Below are positions 14,426 through 22,584 of a stretch of 32,436 bases of DNA, in pieces. Positions within the stretch are counted from its first letter, which is position 1. Each line of letters begins with the position of its first letter. A program made the translations under genes and the position numbers. The stretch is from NCBI GenBank assembly GCA_944388395.1, contig CALXIP010000021.1:1-32436 (forward strand), in the 5' to 3' direction. The DNA comes from an uncultured Ruthenibacterium sp. (GTDB taxonomy: Bacteria > Bacillota > Clostridia > Oscillospirales > Ruminococcaceae). The notes under the pieces are model-generated. The model made no database searches. It was not told the DNA's origin and saw only the letters and a list, made by a program, of their open reading frames with translations.

Positions 14426-15013
14426 ATGGATTACAAAGCAGAATTTATCCGGATCTTCTCCGAAAACGTGACGCGGCCCGGCGCGGATAAACTTTTGGAC
14501 TGGCTGGCAACGACCGATTTTTATACTGCCCCCGCCTCTACCCGGTTCCATGGGGCCTGTGAATCCGGCCTTGTGATGCACAGTCTGAACGTATATCATG
14601 TTCTCACCGAACGATATTTTCACGCAGAAGAGGACAGTCTGGAAACCTATACAATCGTTTCGCTTCTTCATGACCTGTGCAAAGCAAACTACTATAAAGC
14701 AGGCTTTCGGAACGTAAAAAACGACACTACCGGGCAATGGGAGAAAGTTCCCAATTTTACAGTACAGGACGCCTTTCCCTATGGGCATGGAGAGAAAAGC
14801 GTTTATTTGATTGAACGTTTTCTTCGGCTGAAAACCGCTGAAGCGGTTGCCATCCGCTGGCACATGGGCGGCTTTGACGACTCCGTGCGCGGTGGAAGCT
14901 TCACGATCAGCAATGCCTATGACCAGTATCCTCTGGCTGTGAAATTGCATTTGGCTGACTTGGAGGCAACCTATCTTTTGGAAAAAGGGACCAGCAGTGT
15001 AAATCGAAAATAA
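14426..15013 (+). CDS. HD-domain hydrolase
   Basis: A 195-aa soluble protein with HD-superfamily metal residues: His52 (VMHSLNVYH), His82-Asp83 (LLHDLCK) and a conserved distal Asp in HLADLEATY. HD proteins of this size are usually nucleotide or phosphate-ester hydrolases; the substrate is not identifiable. The ATG at 14426 was preferred over an in-frame TTG at 14420, giving a 2-nt gap to the PC4-like gene. A strong terminator follows immediately. Confidence 0.88.
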   Translation: MDYKAEFIRIFSENVTRPGADKLLDWLATTDFYTAPASTRFHGACESGLVMHSLNVYHVLTERYFHAEEDSLETYTIVSLLHDLCKANYYKAGFRNVKNDTTGQWEKVPNFTVQDAFPYGHGEKSVYLIERFLRLKTAEAVAIRWHMGGFDDSVRGGSFTISNAYDQYPLAVKLHLADLEATYLLEKGTSSVNRK

Positions 15014-15017
15014 AAGC

Positions 15018-15066
15018 AATCAGCCCCCGTTTATGCGTATTACATAAACGGGGGCTGATTTTTTTC
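15018..15066. terminator. Terminator after the HD hydrolase, possibly bidirectional
   Basis: An 18-bp perfect stem (15018-15035 with 15043-15060) with a 7-base loop, followed by T (15059-15065) on the + strand. On the - strand ATTGCTTTTATTTT follows, so it may also end the trxA transcript. Confidence 0.9.
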
Positions 15067-15097
15067 GTTTGCTTCAAAATACACTTTTCAATGTGCG

Positions 15098-15403
15098 TCA
15101 AACCAGCTGCAGCTTCGCCAAAAGCTGATCTTTGGAAACCAGACCAACGCTGCGTGCACTTTCTTTTCCTTCACGCAGGCACACCACAGTAGGAATGCTC
15201 ATCACCCCAAACTGTTGGGCCAGTTCCGGCTGCTCGTCCACATTTACCTTGCAGACCTTCCATTCAGAGTGCTCCTGTGCAATCTGCTCTACCACAGGCG
15301 CCAGCATCCGGCACGGACCGCACCAGGAAGCCCAGAAATCTACCAGAACAACTCCTTTTTCTGTTTCCTGTACAAAATTTTGTTTGGTCAAATCTAAAGC
15401 CAT
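15098..15403 (-). CDS. trxA: Thioredoxin
   Basis: A 101-aa cytoplasmic disulfide reductase with the active site WCGPC (residues 27-31), the buried Asp22 and the cis-proline Pro71 (SIPT). The ATG at 15403 is 7 nt from a perfect AAGGAGGT (15411-15418); an in-frame TTG two codons upstream was rejected. It has its own promoter and lies beyond the terminator that closes the divIVA-like gene, so it is an independent unit on the same strand. Confidence 0.96.
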   Translation of the reverse strand: MALDLTKQNFVQETEKGVVLVDFWASWCGPCRMLAPVVEQIAQEHSEWKVCKVNVDEQPELAQQFGVMSIPTVVCLREGKESARSVGLVSKDQLLAKLQLV

Positions 15404-15429
15404 AACCAAGACCTCCTTGTCTTATATAT

Positions 15430-15458
15430 ACTATACCACACAAGTACAGATTATACAA
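15430..15458 (-). promoter_or_regulatory. Promoter of trxA
   Basis: On the - strand TTGTAT (15453-15458), a 17-base spacer and TATAGT (15430-15435). Confidence 0.7.
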
Positions 15459-15476
15459 GAGATGTTTCATGGCAAT

Positions 15477-15503
15477 AAAAAAGCCGGCAAAGCCGGCTTT
15501 TTT
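15477..15503 (-). terminator. Terminator closing the division cluster
   Basis: 12-bp stem AAAAAAGCCGGC/GCCGGCTTTTTT with a 3-base loop, 2 bases after the divIVA-like stop codon. T run on both strands. Confidence 0.9.
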
Positions 15504-15504
15504 A

Positions 15505-17184
15505 TTACTTACCATTTAAAAGCTGATTCAAGTTTTCCAGCAATACATCCGAAAGGGTCGTTTCATGGGCCACCGAATCCTCCGAAGACGCTTTGGTGGT
15601 GGCAGACTGCTCCACAGCGGCAGTTCTGGGCTCTATCATCTGGGGAATCGGAGCATCATAAGGAATAATAACCGGCTCCTGCGGCACTGCTGTACTGCGC
15701 TTGACTGTGCTGGCAGGTGTGCGGCGAATCCGTGGCATTTGCTCCGGAGCCGGCGCACTTTGGGTGGCAGGTTCTTCAGGGAAAGCCGTGTATGGTTGAG
15801 AGAACGAAGCGACCGGTGTAACCGGCGTAGGAGACGGAACATACTCCTCTTCCCACTGTTGCGGCTGCAGTTCTCTCTGTTCGGGATAGGACGGTGTGTG
15901 CGGCACAGAATCATCAAAAGGTGCGAACGGCATCGCGGTCGGGCGATGCAAATGTCCTGTTACCGGCTGTTGAACCACCTGCTGCCGGTCGTAAGGGTAT
16001 TGGGTTGTCTGTGCGCGGCGCCGTTCTTTTTCCTGTTCCTGAGAAACACGACGATAAAGCGCTTCGTTCCACTGAGCATCCCGCGCCTGCTGCGTCTGTC
16101 CGGAACCCGAAACAACACCAGCCCGCGCCCTGCGCAAGTCTTCCCGCGCCAACGCATCGTAATATTGATCCTTCTGTTCTTCTTCGCAGCGAACTCGCTC
16201 CAGGGAAGCACGGTACCGCGCCTCGTCAAACGGCTCCTGCGTGCCCGTATAAGCCGATGCAACCGGCTGATCTGTTGTCTGCCCAGCCCTTGGCGGCGGC
16301 GCATAATGCGGCACAGGCGTCTGCTGGGGATAATTCTGCATTTGCACGCCCAGCTTCTCCAAATCTCTTTGGGTGTTTTCCAAAGCTGCCGCAATTCCAT
16401 CGGTCGCTTTCAACAGCTCATTGGAGGCGGACACAATTTCCTCGTTCACATGGGCAAGCTGCGATTTCAGCACCAAAACGCTGGCGGCAATGCTGTCTGC
16501 CGATTCGGACATCTTGGCTTTCAGCAAAGTTTTCTCCTCATTGGCTTTTGCCAGAATCAATGCAGCCTGACTGTCGGCCTGATCCAGTTTGACCTGCGCT
16601 TTCGCCTGTGCTTCCTTAACCAAATCATCCGCTTTCACTTTTGCCTTTTCCAGAACAAGCTTCGCCTGCGCCGCCAGCTGCTCCCGTTCACTGAGAGCCG
16701 TCTTCTGCTTTGCCTCGTACACGCGGATGCTCTCTTCCAGCTTGGCAATTTTATCTGTCAGGCCGGTATTCTCCTGACGCAGTTGCTCCAGTTCCTTTTC
16801 ACGCGCAAGAAGGCGCTGACGGAACGCAGACGCATCCGAAGACGACTTTCTCAGCTCTTGCTGAAGCTGATCCGCCTGCTTTGCCGCAGACTCTGCTCGT
16901 GCCTTTTCCGTTTCCAGCTGCACGCATACATCTTTGGTACGGTTCAAAAACGTTTCGTGCTCCTGCTGCAGACTGGCCAGCTTTCCCTCCGCGGTCTGCT
17001 GTCCCTGCAAAGAGGCACTCAGTTCTTTTTGAAGTTTTTCAATGGTCTCCCCCAGCGCTTTTGCCTTTTCGGCGTTGGCAGCTGAAATGCGCTCAATATA
17101 GCTCAGAACTTCTACACGATTGAAGCCGAACAATTCTCCGCGAAAAACCTTTTGTCCTTCAGAATCCTGCGTTTTATCCGACAA
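15505..17184 (-). CDS. DivIVA-like long coiled-coil protein next to ftsZ
   Basis: A 559-aa protein. The N-terminus has the DivIVA-type motif FGFNRVEVLSYI (residues 19-30), which in DivIVA precedes the membrane-sensing coiled coil. Residues about 35-290 are almost continuous heptad-rich coiled coil (Ala, Glu, Gln, Lys, Leu). Residues about 295-530 are a Pro/Gln/Thr-rich, probably disordered segment, and the protein ends in a short helix (SDVLLENLNQLL). The start is TTG at 17184, 9 nt after GGAGG; no ATG fits. It probably acts at poles or septa as a scaffold, as DivIVA/GpsB-family proteins do, but this is inference from one motif and from location downstream of ftsZ. A terminator lies between it and ftsZ. 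Confidence 0.75.
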   Translation of the reverse strand: MSDKTQDSEGQKVFRGELFGFNRVEVLSYIERISAANAEKAKALGETIEKLQKELSASLQGQQTAEGKLASLQQEHETFLNRTKDVCVQLETEKARAESAAKQADQLQQELRKSSSDASAFRQRLLAREKELEQLRQENTGLTDKIAKLEESIRVYEAKQKTALSEREQLAAQAKLVLEKAKVKADDLVKEAQAKAQVKLDQADSQAALILAKANEEKTLLKAKMSESADSIAASVLVLKSQLAHVNEEIVSASNELLKATDGIAAALENTQRDLEKLGVQMQNYPQQTPVPHYAPPPRAGQTTDQPVASAYTGTQEPFDEARYRASLERVRCEEEQKDQYYDALAREDLRRARAGVVSGSGQTQQARDAQWNEALYRRVSQEQEKERRRAQTTQYPYDRQQVVQQPVTGHLHRPTAMPFAPFDDSVPHTPSYPEQRELQPQQWEEEYVPSPTPVTPVASFSQPYTAFPEEPATQSAPAPEQMPRIRRTPASTVKRSTAVPQEPVIIPYDAPIPQMIEPRTAAVEQSATTKASSEDSVAHETTLSDVLLENLNQLLNGK

Positions 17185-17220
17185 CAGAGCGCACCTCCCC
17201 TCACATAAGCTTTATACGGC

Positions 17221-17248
17221 AAAAAGCGGGGCCGTTGGCCCCGCTTTT
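17221..17248 (-). terminator. Terminator between ftsZ and the divIVA-like gene
   Basis: 12-bp perfect stem AAAAGCGGGGCC/GGCCCCGCTTTT with a 3-base loop and five T on the - strand. It should set the divIVA-like level below that of ftsZ, or the downstream gene has its own promoter, which I did not find. Confidence 0.85.
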
Positions 17249-17258
17249 CTCTTTCTAA

Positions 17259-18473
17259 TTAATTGTTGCGGTTATTCAGCATGTTGAGAATATCATCGAA
17301 ATAGTTGTCCGGTTCTTCCTGAATCGGAGCCGGAGCCGGCGCGGGTACCGCTTCGGGCGCCTGAACAGGAGCTGCTTGAGCAACTTCGACCGGCTGCTGA
17401 ACCGGCGCAGCCGCCTGAGGAACCGGTGCCTGAACAGGGGTTTTCTCGCTGACAAATGTATAGTTTCCGCCATATGCACCTGCGCTCTCAGGTACAGCAG
17501 CACCATCATTCTGCGCGCCAACGTCAAAACCCGTCGCCACAACCGTGATGACCATTTCATCTTTCAGGGTCTCGTCAAACGCAGCACCCCAGATAATGTT
17601 TGCTTCCGGATGCGCGGAATTGGTAACCAGCGTAGCCGCCTTCTCCACGTCGTCCAGACCAATGTCCGGCGAAGAAGTGATGTTGATGATTACGCCGCGG
17701 GCACCGGCAATGCTTGTCTCCAAAAGGGGGCTCGAAATTGCCGCATTGGCAGCATCTTCTGCTTTATTGACGCCCTTCGCCGAACCGACACCCATGTGTG
17801 CATAGCCAGCATCTTTCATGATGCTGCGCACGTCCGCGAAGTCAAGGTTAATAAACGCAGCCACATTGATCAGCGAAGAAATGCTTTCCACGCCCTGACG
17901 CAGCACATTGTCTGCCGCTTCGAAAGCGTTCATCAGGGTGATTTTTTCCTGGCTGATCAATTTCAGGCGCTCGTTCGGAATTACAATCAGAGAATCGACG
18001 CGATCCAACAGGCCGTTGATGCCGATCTCCGCCATGCTCATTTTGCGTTTGCCCTCAAAAGCGAAGGGTTTGGTTACAATGCCAACCGTCAGGATGCCCA
18101 GTTCTTTGGCGACCTCTGCCACGACCGGCGCCGCACCCGTTCCGGTGCCGCCGCCCATACCAGCTGTAATAAACGCCATCTGTGCGCCCTTCAAAGCCTG
18201 TGCGATTTCGTCACGGCTCTCTTCTGCACTGCGCTGGCCAACTTCAGGATCGGCACCTGCGCCGCGGCCTTTGGTCAGCTTTGCGCCCAACTGCACTTTT
18301 TGCGTGGCTTTCGAATTATAAAGTGCCTGTTGGTCGGTGTTCATGCTGATAAACTCAACACCGCGCAAACCACTCTGCACCATGCGGTTCACAGCGTTTC
18401 CGCCGCCGCCGCCGACACCTACGACCTTAATATTTGTTATATTCTGCAGTTCTTCATCGAGGATGAACGCCAC
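17259..18473 (-). CDS. ftsZ: Cell division protein FtsZ
   Basis: Tubulin-like GTPase that forms the Z-ring. The 404-aa protein has the glycine-rich VGVGGGGGNAVNRM start, the tubulin signature GGGTGTG (107-113) and the T7 loop NLDFADV (209-215) needed for GTP hydrolysis. Residues beyond about 320 are a Pro/Ala/Val/Gln-rich linker that ends in YFDDILNMLNNRNN rather than the usual D(I/V)PxFLR-type tail. The start is GTG at 18473, 7 nt after an AGGGGGA site. It has its own promoter after ftsQ, and no ftsA precedes it. Confidence 0.97.
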   Translation of the reverse strand: MAFILDEELQNITNIKVVGVGGGGGNAVNRMVQSGLRGVEFISMNTDQQALYNSKATQKVQLGAKLTKGRGAGADPEVGQRSAEESRDEIAQALKGAQMAFITAGMGGGTGTGAAPVVAEVAKELGILTVGIVTKPFAFEGKRKMSMAEIGINGLLDRVDSLIVIPNERLKLISQEKITLMNAFEAADNVLRQGVESISSLINVAAFINLDFADVRSIMKDAGYAHMGVGSAKGVNKAEDAANAAISSPLLETSIAGARGVIINITSSPDIGLDDVEKAATLVTNSAHPEANIIWGAAFDETLKDEMVITVVATGFDVGAQNDGAAVPESAGAYGGNYTFVSEKTPVQAPVPQAAAPVQQPVEVAQAAPVQAPEAVPAPAPAPIQEEPDNYFDDILNMLNNRNN

Positions 18474-18519
18474 GAGAATTCCCCCTAAAAGACAATTTTA
18501 GTATTATACATTATATATT

Positions 18520-18548
18520 ACCATACCAGATTTTCCGCGAAAATTCAA
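18520..18548 (-). promoter_or_regulatory. ftsZ promoter with an internal dyad
   Basis: On the - strand TTGAAT (18543-18548), a 17-base spacer and TATGGT (18520-18525). The spacer holds a perfect dyad ATTTTC-N3-GAAAAT at 18530-18544, touching the -35. Two further TATAAT hexamers at 18503-18508 and 18510-18515 lack a matching -35. Confidence 0.55.
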
Positions 18549-18581
18549 TAGTATTTCTCAGAAAGTCTAAAAAACAAGCGG

Positions 18582-19976
18582 TTACAACGAACCGGAGCGC
18601 CAGATTGCCTGTCCGCGTCCGTCCTCATTCCGGCTGCTGACATCCAATGTCCCCCGATCCTCTTCCGTCAACCCGTCCTCCGTCTGTCCGGGTGTGACAA
18701 GCCGCCAGGCCCAGTTGATTTTATAATCCAGATCATTGACGGTTCCCAGCACGATCCGTATGCGTGAATCGTACAGGAAGCTGATCTCATAAAGGTCCGA
18801 TACATTGATCTCAGTAATCGGCGTAAGTCCCTGTGCCTGCGCTTTGGAAAGCACCTGCTGCATTGCCCCCAGCTTGTCCGGTTCCGTAAGCACCAGAGGC
18901 TGTCCCGGAGAAGGAGCATCCGCCACCGCGCCCTGTACCTGAATGAGGCCCTCCGGCGCCGCGCTGTCGATGCGCAAAACCTTCAGACTGCTGCTGCACA
19001 CAACCCAACCGGCATCACTGCTGACTGCACAGTACTCCACTGCAGGGGTCACTTCAATGATCACAGTATCCGGCAGCCGCCTTTGAATTTCCACTGTTTC
19101 CAAATAGGGCAGTGCCTGTAAAATACTGGCCGCACTGTCATCCGGTGAAAAGCCGAACATATTCTCTCCCACCGGCTGCCCAAATGCCGCCACGATCTGG
19201 TCATCCGTATACGCGGTGCCACCCTCCGGCTGCTGAACGCTGACCGTTTTGATTTTAAACAACGCGGCAGCGGAAACAACCACACCAGCCGCCAAAGCCG
19301 CCGTCACAAAGATTCCCGCCAGAAGATAACGTATTCTGCGGCGTCTGCGCGCCTGCCCCGGGGTCAACTCCCGTTTTTTCTTCCGTGCAGTCCGCTTGGC
19401 AACTTTATTTCTGGGCTGAACCGTTCCCTGACGTACCGCTCTTTGATCTGCCTGCTGATCGTACAGCGGTGCGCGCGGCTTCAACGGCACCTCCTGCTGC
19501 GGAGTCGCGTGCCATTCTCGCTGGCGAACTGCCCCTCTGGGCGACTGCTGTCCCCTGTTGGAAGAACTGCTTATTCCGCCCGCAGGTCTTCCGTTTCGCG
19601 GCAAGGGTGGAGAAGCAGCTTGTGCCGTACGCGTTCTTCTTCGTGCAGCATCGTCCACTTCGTTGACAAAAGGAGCCGGTTCTCTGGCTTTTGGCCGCTC
19701 CGACGCAGGCGACTGATAGTCGTAAGCCGGACGCGAAGGCGATGGGCTCGGTGCGGAACCGGTTGCCCGATCGTAATCATACACCGGGCGCGAGGGTTCC
19801 TGACGCGAACGCGTCTCTTCCTGACGATGATAATCATAAACCGGACGCGAAGGCTGTGTATGCCTTCCGGAAGATCTCGTCGCCTGGTCATAATCGTACA
19901 CCGGGCGCGAAGGCGAAGGCCGATGCGTTTGCGGTTGCCGGCTGAATACCGGTTTTTGTGTTTTTTTATCGGCCAA
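18582..19976 (-). CDS. ftsQ: FtsQ/DivIB-type division protein with an extended repeat-bearing N-terminus
   Basis: Bitopic divisome protein that links FtsL and the septal synthase. From the C-terminus: a beta domain (about residues 300-440), a POTRA domain just after the membrane (IKTVSVQQ onward), one membrane helix (YLLAGIFVTAALAAGVVVSA), a very basic segment before it, and a cytoplasmic tail of about 210 residues. That tail is Pro/Arg/Ser/Gln-rich and carries four SRPxYDY repeats (DNA 19716-19910). The start is ambiguous: a GTG at 19985 touches GGGAGG, while a TTG at 19976 lies 8 nt from it, so I chose the TTG (464 aa). The tail is much longer than in Bacillus DivIB (263 aa in total). Follows murA on the same strand. 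Confidence 0.88.
   Translation of the reverse strand: MADKKTQKPVFSRQPQTHRPSPSRPVYDYDQATRSSGRHTQPSRPVYDYHRQEETRSRQEPSRPVYDYDRATGSAPSPSPSRPAYDYQSPASERPKAREPAPFVNEVDDAARRRTRTAQAASPPLPRNGRPAGGISSSSNRGQQSPRGAVRQREWHATPQQEVPLKPRAPLYDQQADQRAVRQGTVQPRNKVAKRTARKKKRELTPGQARRRRRIRYLLAGIFVTAALAAGVVVSAAALFKIKTVSVQQPEGGTAYTDDQIVAAFGQPVGENMFGFSPDDSAASILQALPYLETVEIQRRLPDTVIIEVTPAVEYCAVSSDAGWVVCSSSLKVLRIDSAAPEGLIQVQGAVADAPSPGQPLVLTEPDKLGAMQQVLSKAQAQGLTPITEINVSDLYEISFLYDSRIRIVLGTVNDLDYKINWAWRLVTPGQTEDGLTEEDRGTLDVSSRNEDGRGQAIWRSGSL
19716..19910 (-). repeat. Four SRPxYDY peptide repeats in FtsQ
   Basis: SRPVYDY occurs three times and SRPAYDY once, spaced 19-20 residues apart, separated by Arg/Ser/Gln/Thr-rich linkers. 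The codons differ between copies, so the repeat is maintained at protein level and is not a fresh DNA duplication. Confidence 0.85.
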
Positions 19977-19994
19977 CGCCTTCACCTCCCAATT

Positions 19995-21272
19995 TTATAA
20001 ATTTTCGTCCCAATCGCGAACGGGAACAATCTTCGCACCTAACGCGCCGAAAAGCGCAGGCAAATCTTCATAGCCACGCATGATATGTCCTGTTGCCGTC
20101 AGGAAGCTTTCCCCTTCAGCCTGCATTGCAGCAATGACCAATGCCGCCCCACCCCGAAGGTCCGGTGCGCAAAGACGTGCCGCACGAAGCGCCGGCACGC
20201 CATGGACATACAGTGTTCGCCCGGAAACGTTCACACTTCCACCCAAGGCGGAAAAGCCTTCCGCACAGGAAAAGCGATTTTCAAAAATGGTATCTGTAAT
20301 CGCGGTCTCCCCCCGCGCACGCAGCAGAGCCGCTCCCATCAACGGCGCTGCATCTGTGGGGAACGCTGGATGCACATCCGTAAAAAGCGATTCCACACCG
20401 CTTGCCCGGCCACAGCTTGAAATGGCAAGTGATCTTGGCCCACAGGAAAGAATGGCACATCCCGCACGGCGCAAAATGCGTGTCACCGGCAGCAAATCAT
20501 CGTTGCACGTATTGTTCAAAAGGACCTCTCCGCCGCATCCGGCTACCGCACAAAGCACCGTCGCCGCCATAATCCGGTCTGGACACGGACGGAACTGCGT
20601 GCCACTGAGAAAATCCCGGCCCATGATATGAAGCGTGCGCGACCCCGCACCGGTGATACACGCCCCTGCGCTTTGCAAAAAACGAATGAGATCCCGCACT
20701 TCCGGTTCCACCGCCACGCCGCGCAGCACGGTTTCACCCCGGGCACAGACAGCTGCCATCAAAAGCGTCTCCGTCGCTCCTACGCTGGGAAATCGCAAAG
20801 AGATCTGTGCGCCACGCAGCCCATTGGGAGCGGTCACTTCCAAGGCGTTTCCTGCCTGACGAATCTGTGCGCCCATATCTGCGAGGCCTTTCAAATGCAA
20901 ATCAATCGGGCGCGCGCCCAGACGACACCCGCCCGGAGTGTAAATCAACGCTCTTCCTGTACGCGCCACAAGAGGCGCCAGGTAAAAGACCGATGATCGC
21001 ATTGCACGCATGCACTCTTCCGGAACGGCACTGCCAAGTTCTGCCCCCTGCGTAATGGAAAGCGTTCTGCCTTTACGGCGCACTGTACACCCGAGGCTCT
21101 GCAGAATTCGACGGGACGCGGCAACGTCAGAGAGATTGGGAACGTCCGACAAAGTCACTGTACCATTGCACAGGAGCGAAGCCGCCATCAGGGGCAGAAC
21201 GCTGTTTTTGGCGCCTGGAATCCGCACACTTCCGAACAAACTTTCTCCGCCGCTGATTTTCCAAGTATCCAT
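19995..21272 (-). CDS. murA: UDP-N-acetylglucosamine 1-carboxyvinyltransferase
   Basis: First committed step of peptidoglycan synthesis, transferring enolpyruvate from PEP to UDP-GlcNAc. The 425-aa protein keeps Lys22-Asn23 (GAKN), the catalytic loop GGCRLGARP with Cys116, and FPTD with Asp307. The Cys form predicts sensitivity to fosfomycin. The ATG at 21272 is 7 nt after GGAGG; upstream in-frame codons were rejected for lack of a site. In Bacillus this place in the cluster is taken by murB. Confidence 0.94.
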   Translation of the reverse strand: MDTWKISGGESLFGSVRIPGAKNSVLPLMAASLLCNGTVTLSDVPNLSDVAASRRILQSLGCTVRRKGRTLSITQGAELGSAVPEECMRAMRSSVFYLAPLVARTGRALIYTPGGCRLGARPIDLHLKGLADMGAQIRQAGNALEVTAPNGLRGAQISLRFPSVGATETLLMAAVCARGETVLRGVAVEPEVRDLIRFLQSAGACITGAGSRTLHIMGRDFLSGTQFRPCPDRIMAATVLCAVAGCGGEVLLNNTCNDDLLPVTRILRRAGCAILSCGPRSLAISSCGRASGVESLFTDVHPAFPTDAAPLMGAALLRARGETAITDTIFENRFSCAEGFSALGGSVNVSGRTLYVHGVPALRAARLCAPDLRGGAALVIAAMQAEGESFLTATGHIMRGYEDLPALFGALGAKIVPVRDWDENL

Positions 21273-21361
21273 ACCAAGCCCTCCGTTCCGGTGTTTCCTC
21301 TCACTGTTCGATGAGAACATTCCATCCTATGTGAAAGAGGGCTTTTGTGTGAAAACTTCTG

Positions 21362-22486
21362 CTATTTAATGTTTTTCAAATGGGGTTCCAGCGTTTTCCA
21401 TATTTTTTCAAGAGAATCCGGCTGCGAAAGCGCTTTTGCCTTCACGCCCATTTCCATCAGTTTTGCCGGATCCCGGGTCAATCCATCCACAATTTCGATC
21501 AGCTTTTCACCTGTAAGATTTTTTTCTTCCACCACTACAGCCGCACCCAGTTTCTGCAGCTGCATTGCGTTGTGATACTGATGGTTTTCCGCCACATTGG
21601 GAGACGGGATCAGCACAGAGGCCCGTCCCATCGCCGCAATTTCCGCCAGCGTCAGCGCACCGGCCCTGCTGATAACCAGATCGGCCGCCGCCAAAAGGCG
21701 CGGCATATCGTCGATGTACTCCCGAATGACAAAACGAGGATCGCCGTCAATTTTCTTCTGCGCACTGAGTTTTGCAAAATCATCCTTTTCGATGCTTCCG
21801 GTGGCATGAATATGATAAAAATTCTTCTGTTCCAGTTCCCACTGGGCCAAATCAGCCACCACTTCATTCACGCGCTGAGCGCCCAGGCTTCCGCCGAAGG
21901 ACAAGATCATAATCCGATCTGCAGAAAGCCCCAACGCCTGTCGAGCCGAGGTTCTGTCCTGGGTATAAATCTCCGCGCGCACGGGGTTTCCTACCACAAC
22001 CGTTTTGTCCGCAGCGCCCAGGCGCTCCACTGCGTCGGGCATGGCAGCAAACACGACGTCTACGCTCTTTGCCAAAATTTTATTGGTAACACCCGGGAAT
22101 GCATTCTGCTCATGGATTGCCGTCAAAATCCCTTTCCGGGCCGCAGCCTGCACAATGGGGCCGCTTACGTATCCTCCCGCCCCAATCACCAAGTCCGGCT
22201 GAACTTCTTTCAAGATTGCATTGGCACGCGGCGCGCTCAAAGCCAGGTGATAAAGCGCCACCACATTTCGCGCCACGTTTTTGGGCGTAAGACGCCTCTG
22301 AATTCCATTCACTTCAATGGGGTGAAAAGCATAGCCCGCCTTGGTAACAAGACCGTACTCCATGCCTTTTCTGCGGCCTGCAAAATGAATTTCCGCATCC
22401 GGGCAATGCGTGCGGATCACACTTGCCATCGCCAAAGCCGGATTGATATGACCGGCGGTTCCGCCGGCAGCGATCAGGACTTTCAT
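21362..22486 (-). CDS. murG: UDP-GlcNAc:lipid I GlcNAc transferase MurG
   Basis: Peripheral membrane glycosyltransferase that makes lipid II. The 374-aa protein shows the N-terminal GGTAGHINPA motif (8-17), GAGGYVSGP, a hydrophobic N-domain patch and the C-terminal UDP-GlcNAc site with SGGSLGA-like FGGSLGA and SRAGALTLAE. Follows ftsW, as in many Firmicutes. The 21273-21361 gap after it contains a 5-5-5 dyad (21305-21319) and no gene. Confidence 0.96.
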   Translation of the reverse strand: MKVLIAAGGTAGHINPALAMASVIRTHCPDAEIHFAGRRKGMEYGLVTKAGYAFHPIEVNGIQRRLTPKNVARNVVALYHLALSAPRANAILKEVQPDLVIGAGGYVSGPIVQAAARKGILTAIHEQNAFPGVTNKILAKSVDVVFAAMPDAVERLGAADKTVVVGNPVRAEIYTQDRTSARQALGLSADRIMILSFGGSLGAQRVNEVVADLAQWELEQKNFYHIHATGSIEKDDFAKLSAQKKIDGDPRFVIREYIDDMPRLLAAADLVISRAGALTLAEIAAMGRASVLIPSPNVAENHQYHNAMQLQKLGAAVVVEEKNLTGEKLIEIVDGLTRDPAKLMEMGVKAKALSQPDSLEKIWKTLEPHLKNIK

Positions 22487-22512
22487 AAAAAACCTCCGCT
22501 CAAAACAGCATC

Positions 22513-22542
22513 AGCGCCCATGCCAAAATACACATGGACGCT
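22513..22542 (-). other. Intercistronic hairpin between ftsW and murG
   Basis: 10-bp stem on the - strand RNA, AGCGTCCATG with CATGGGCGCT, with one G-U pair and a 10-base loop. Only a weak T tract follows (GTTTTG), so partial termination or mRNA stabilisation is more likely than full termination. Confidence 0.45.
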
Positions 22543-22584
22543 CTGCTTATTTCTGTTTCATTGTTCCGCATCTGATGAAATTTG

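Noticed and set aside
15565-17085. 506-aa Arg/Leu-rich ORF opposite the divIVA-like gene
   Set aside because: A mirror of the Gln/Glu/Lys-rich coiled coil; no start signal.
21305-21319. Dyad TGTTC-GATGA-GAACA between murG and murA
   Set aside because: Looks slightly LexA-like but does not fit the Firmicute LexA box, and no promoter is placed next to it; chance is likely for a 5-bp arm.
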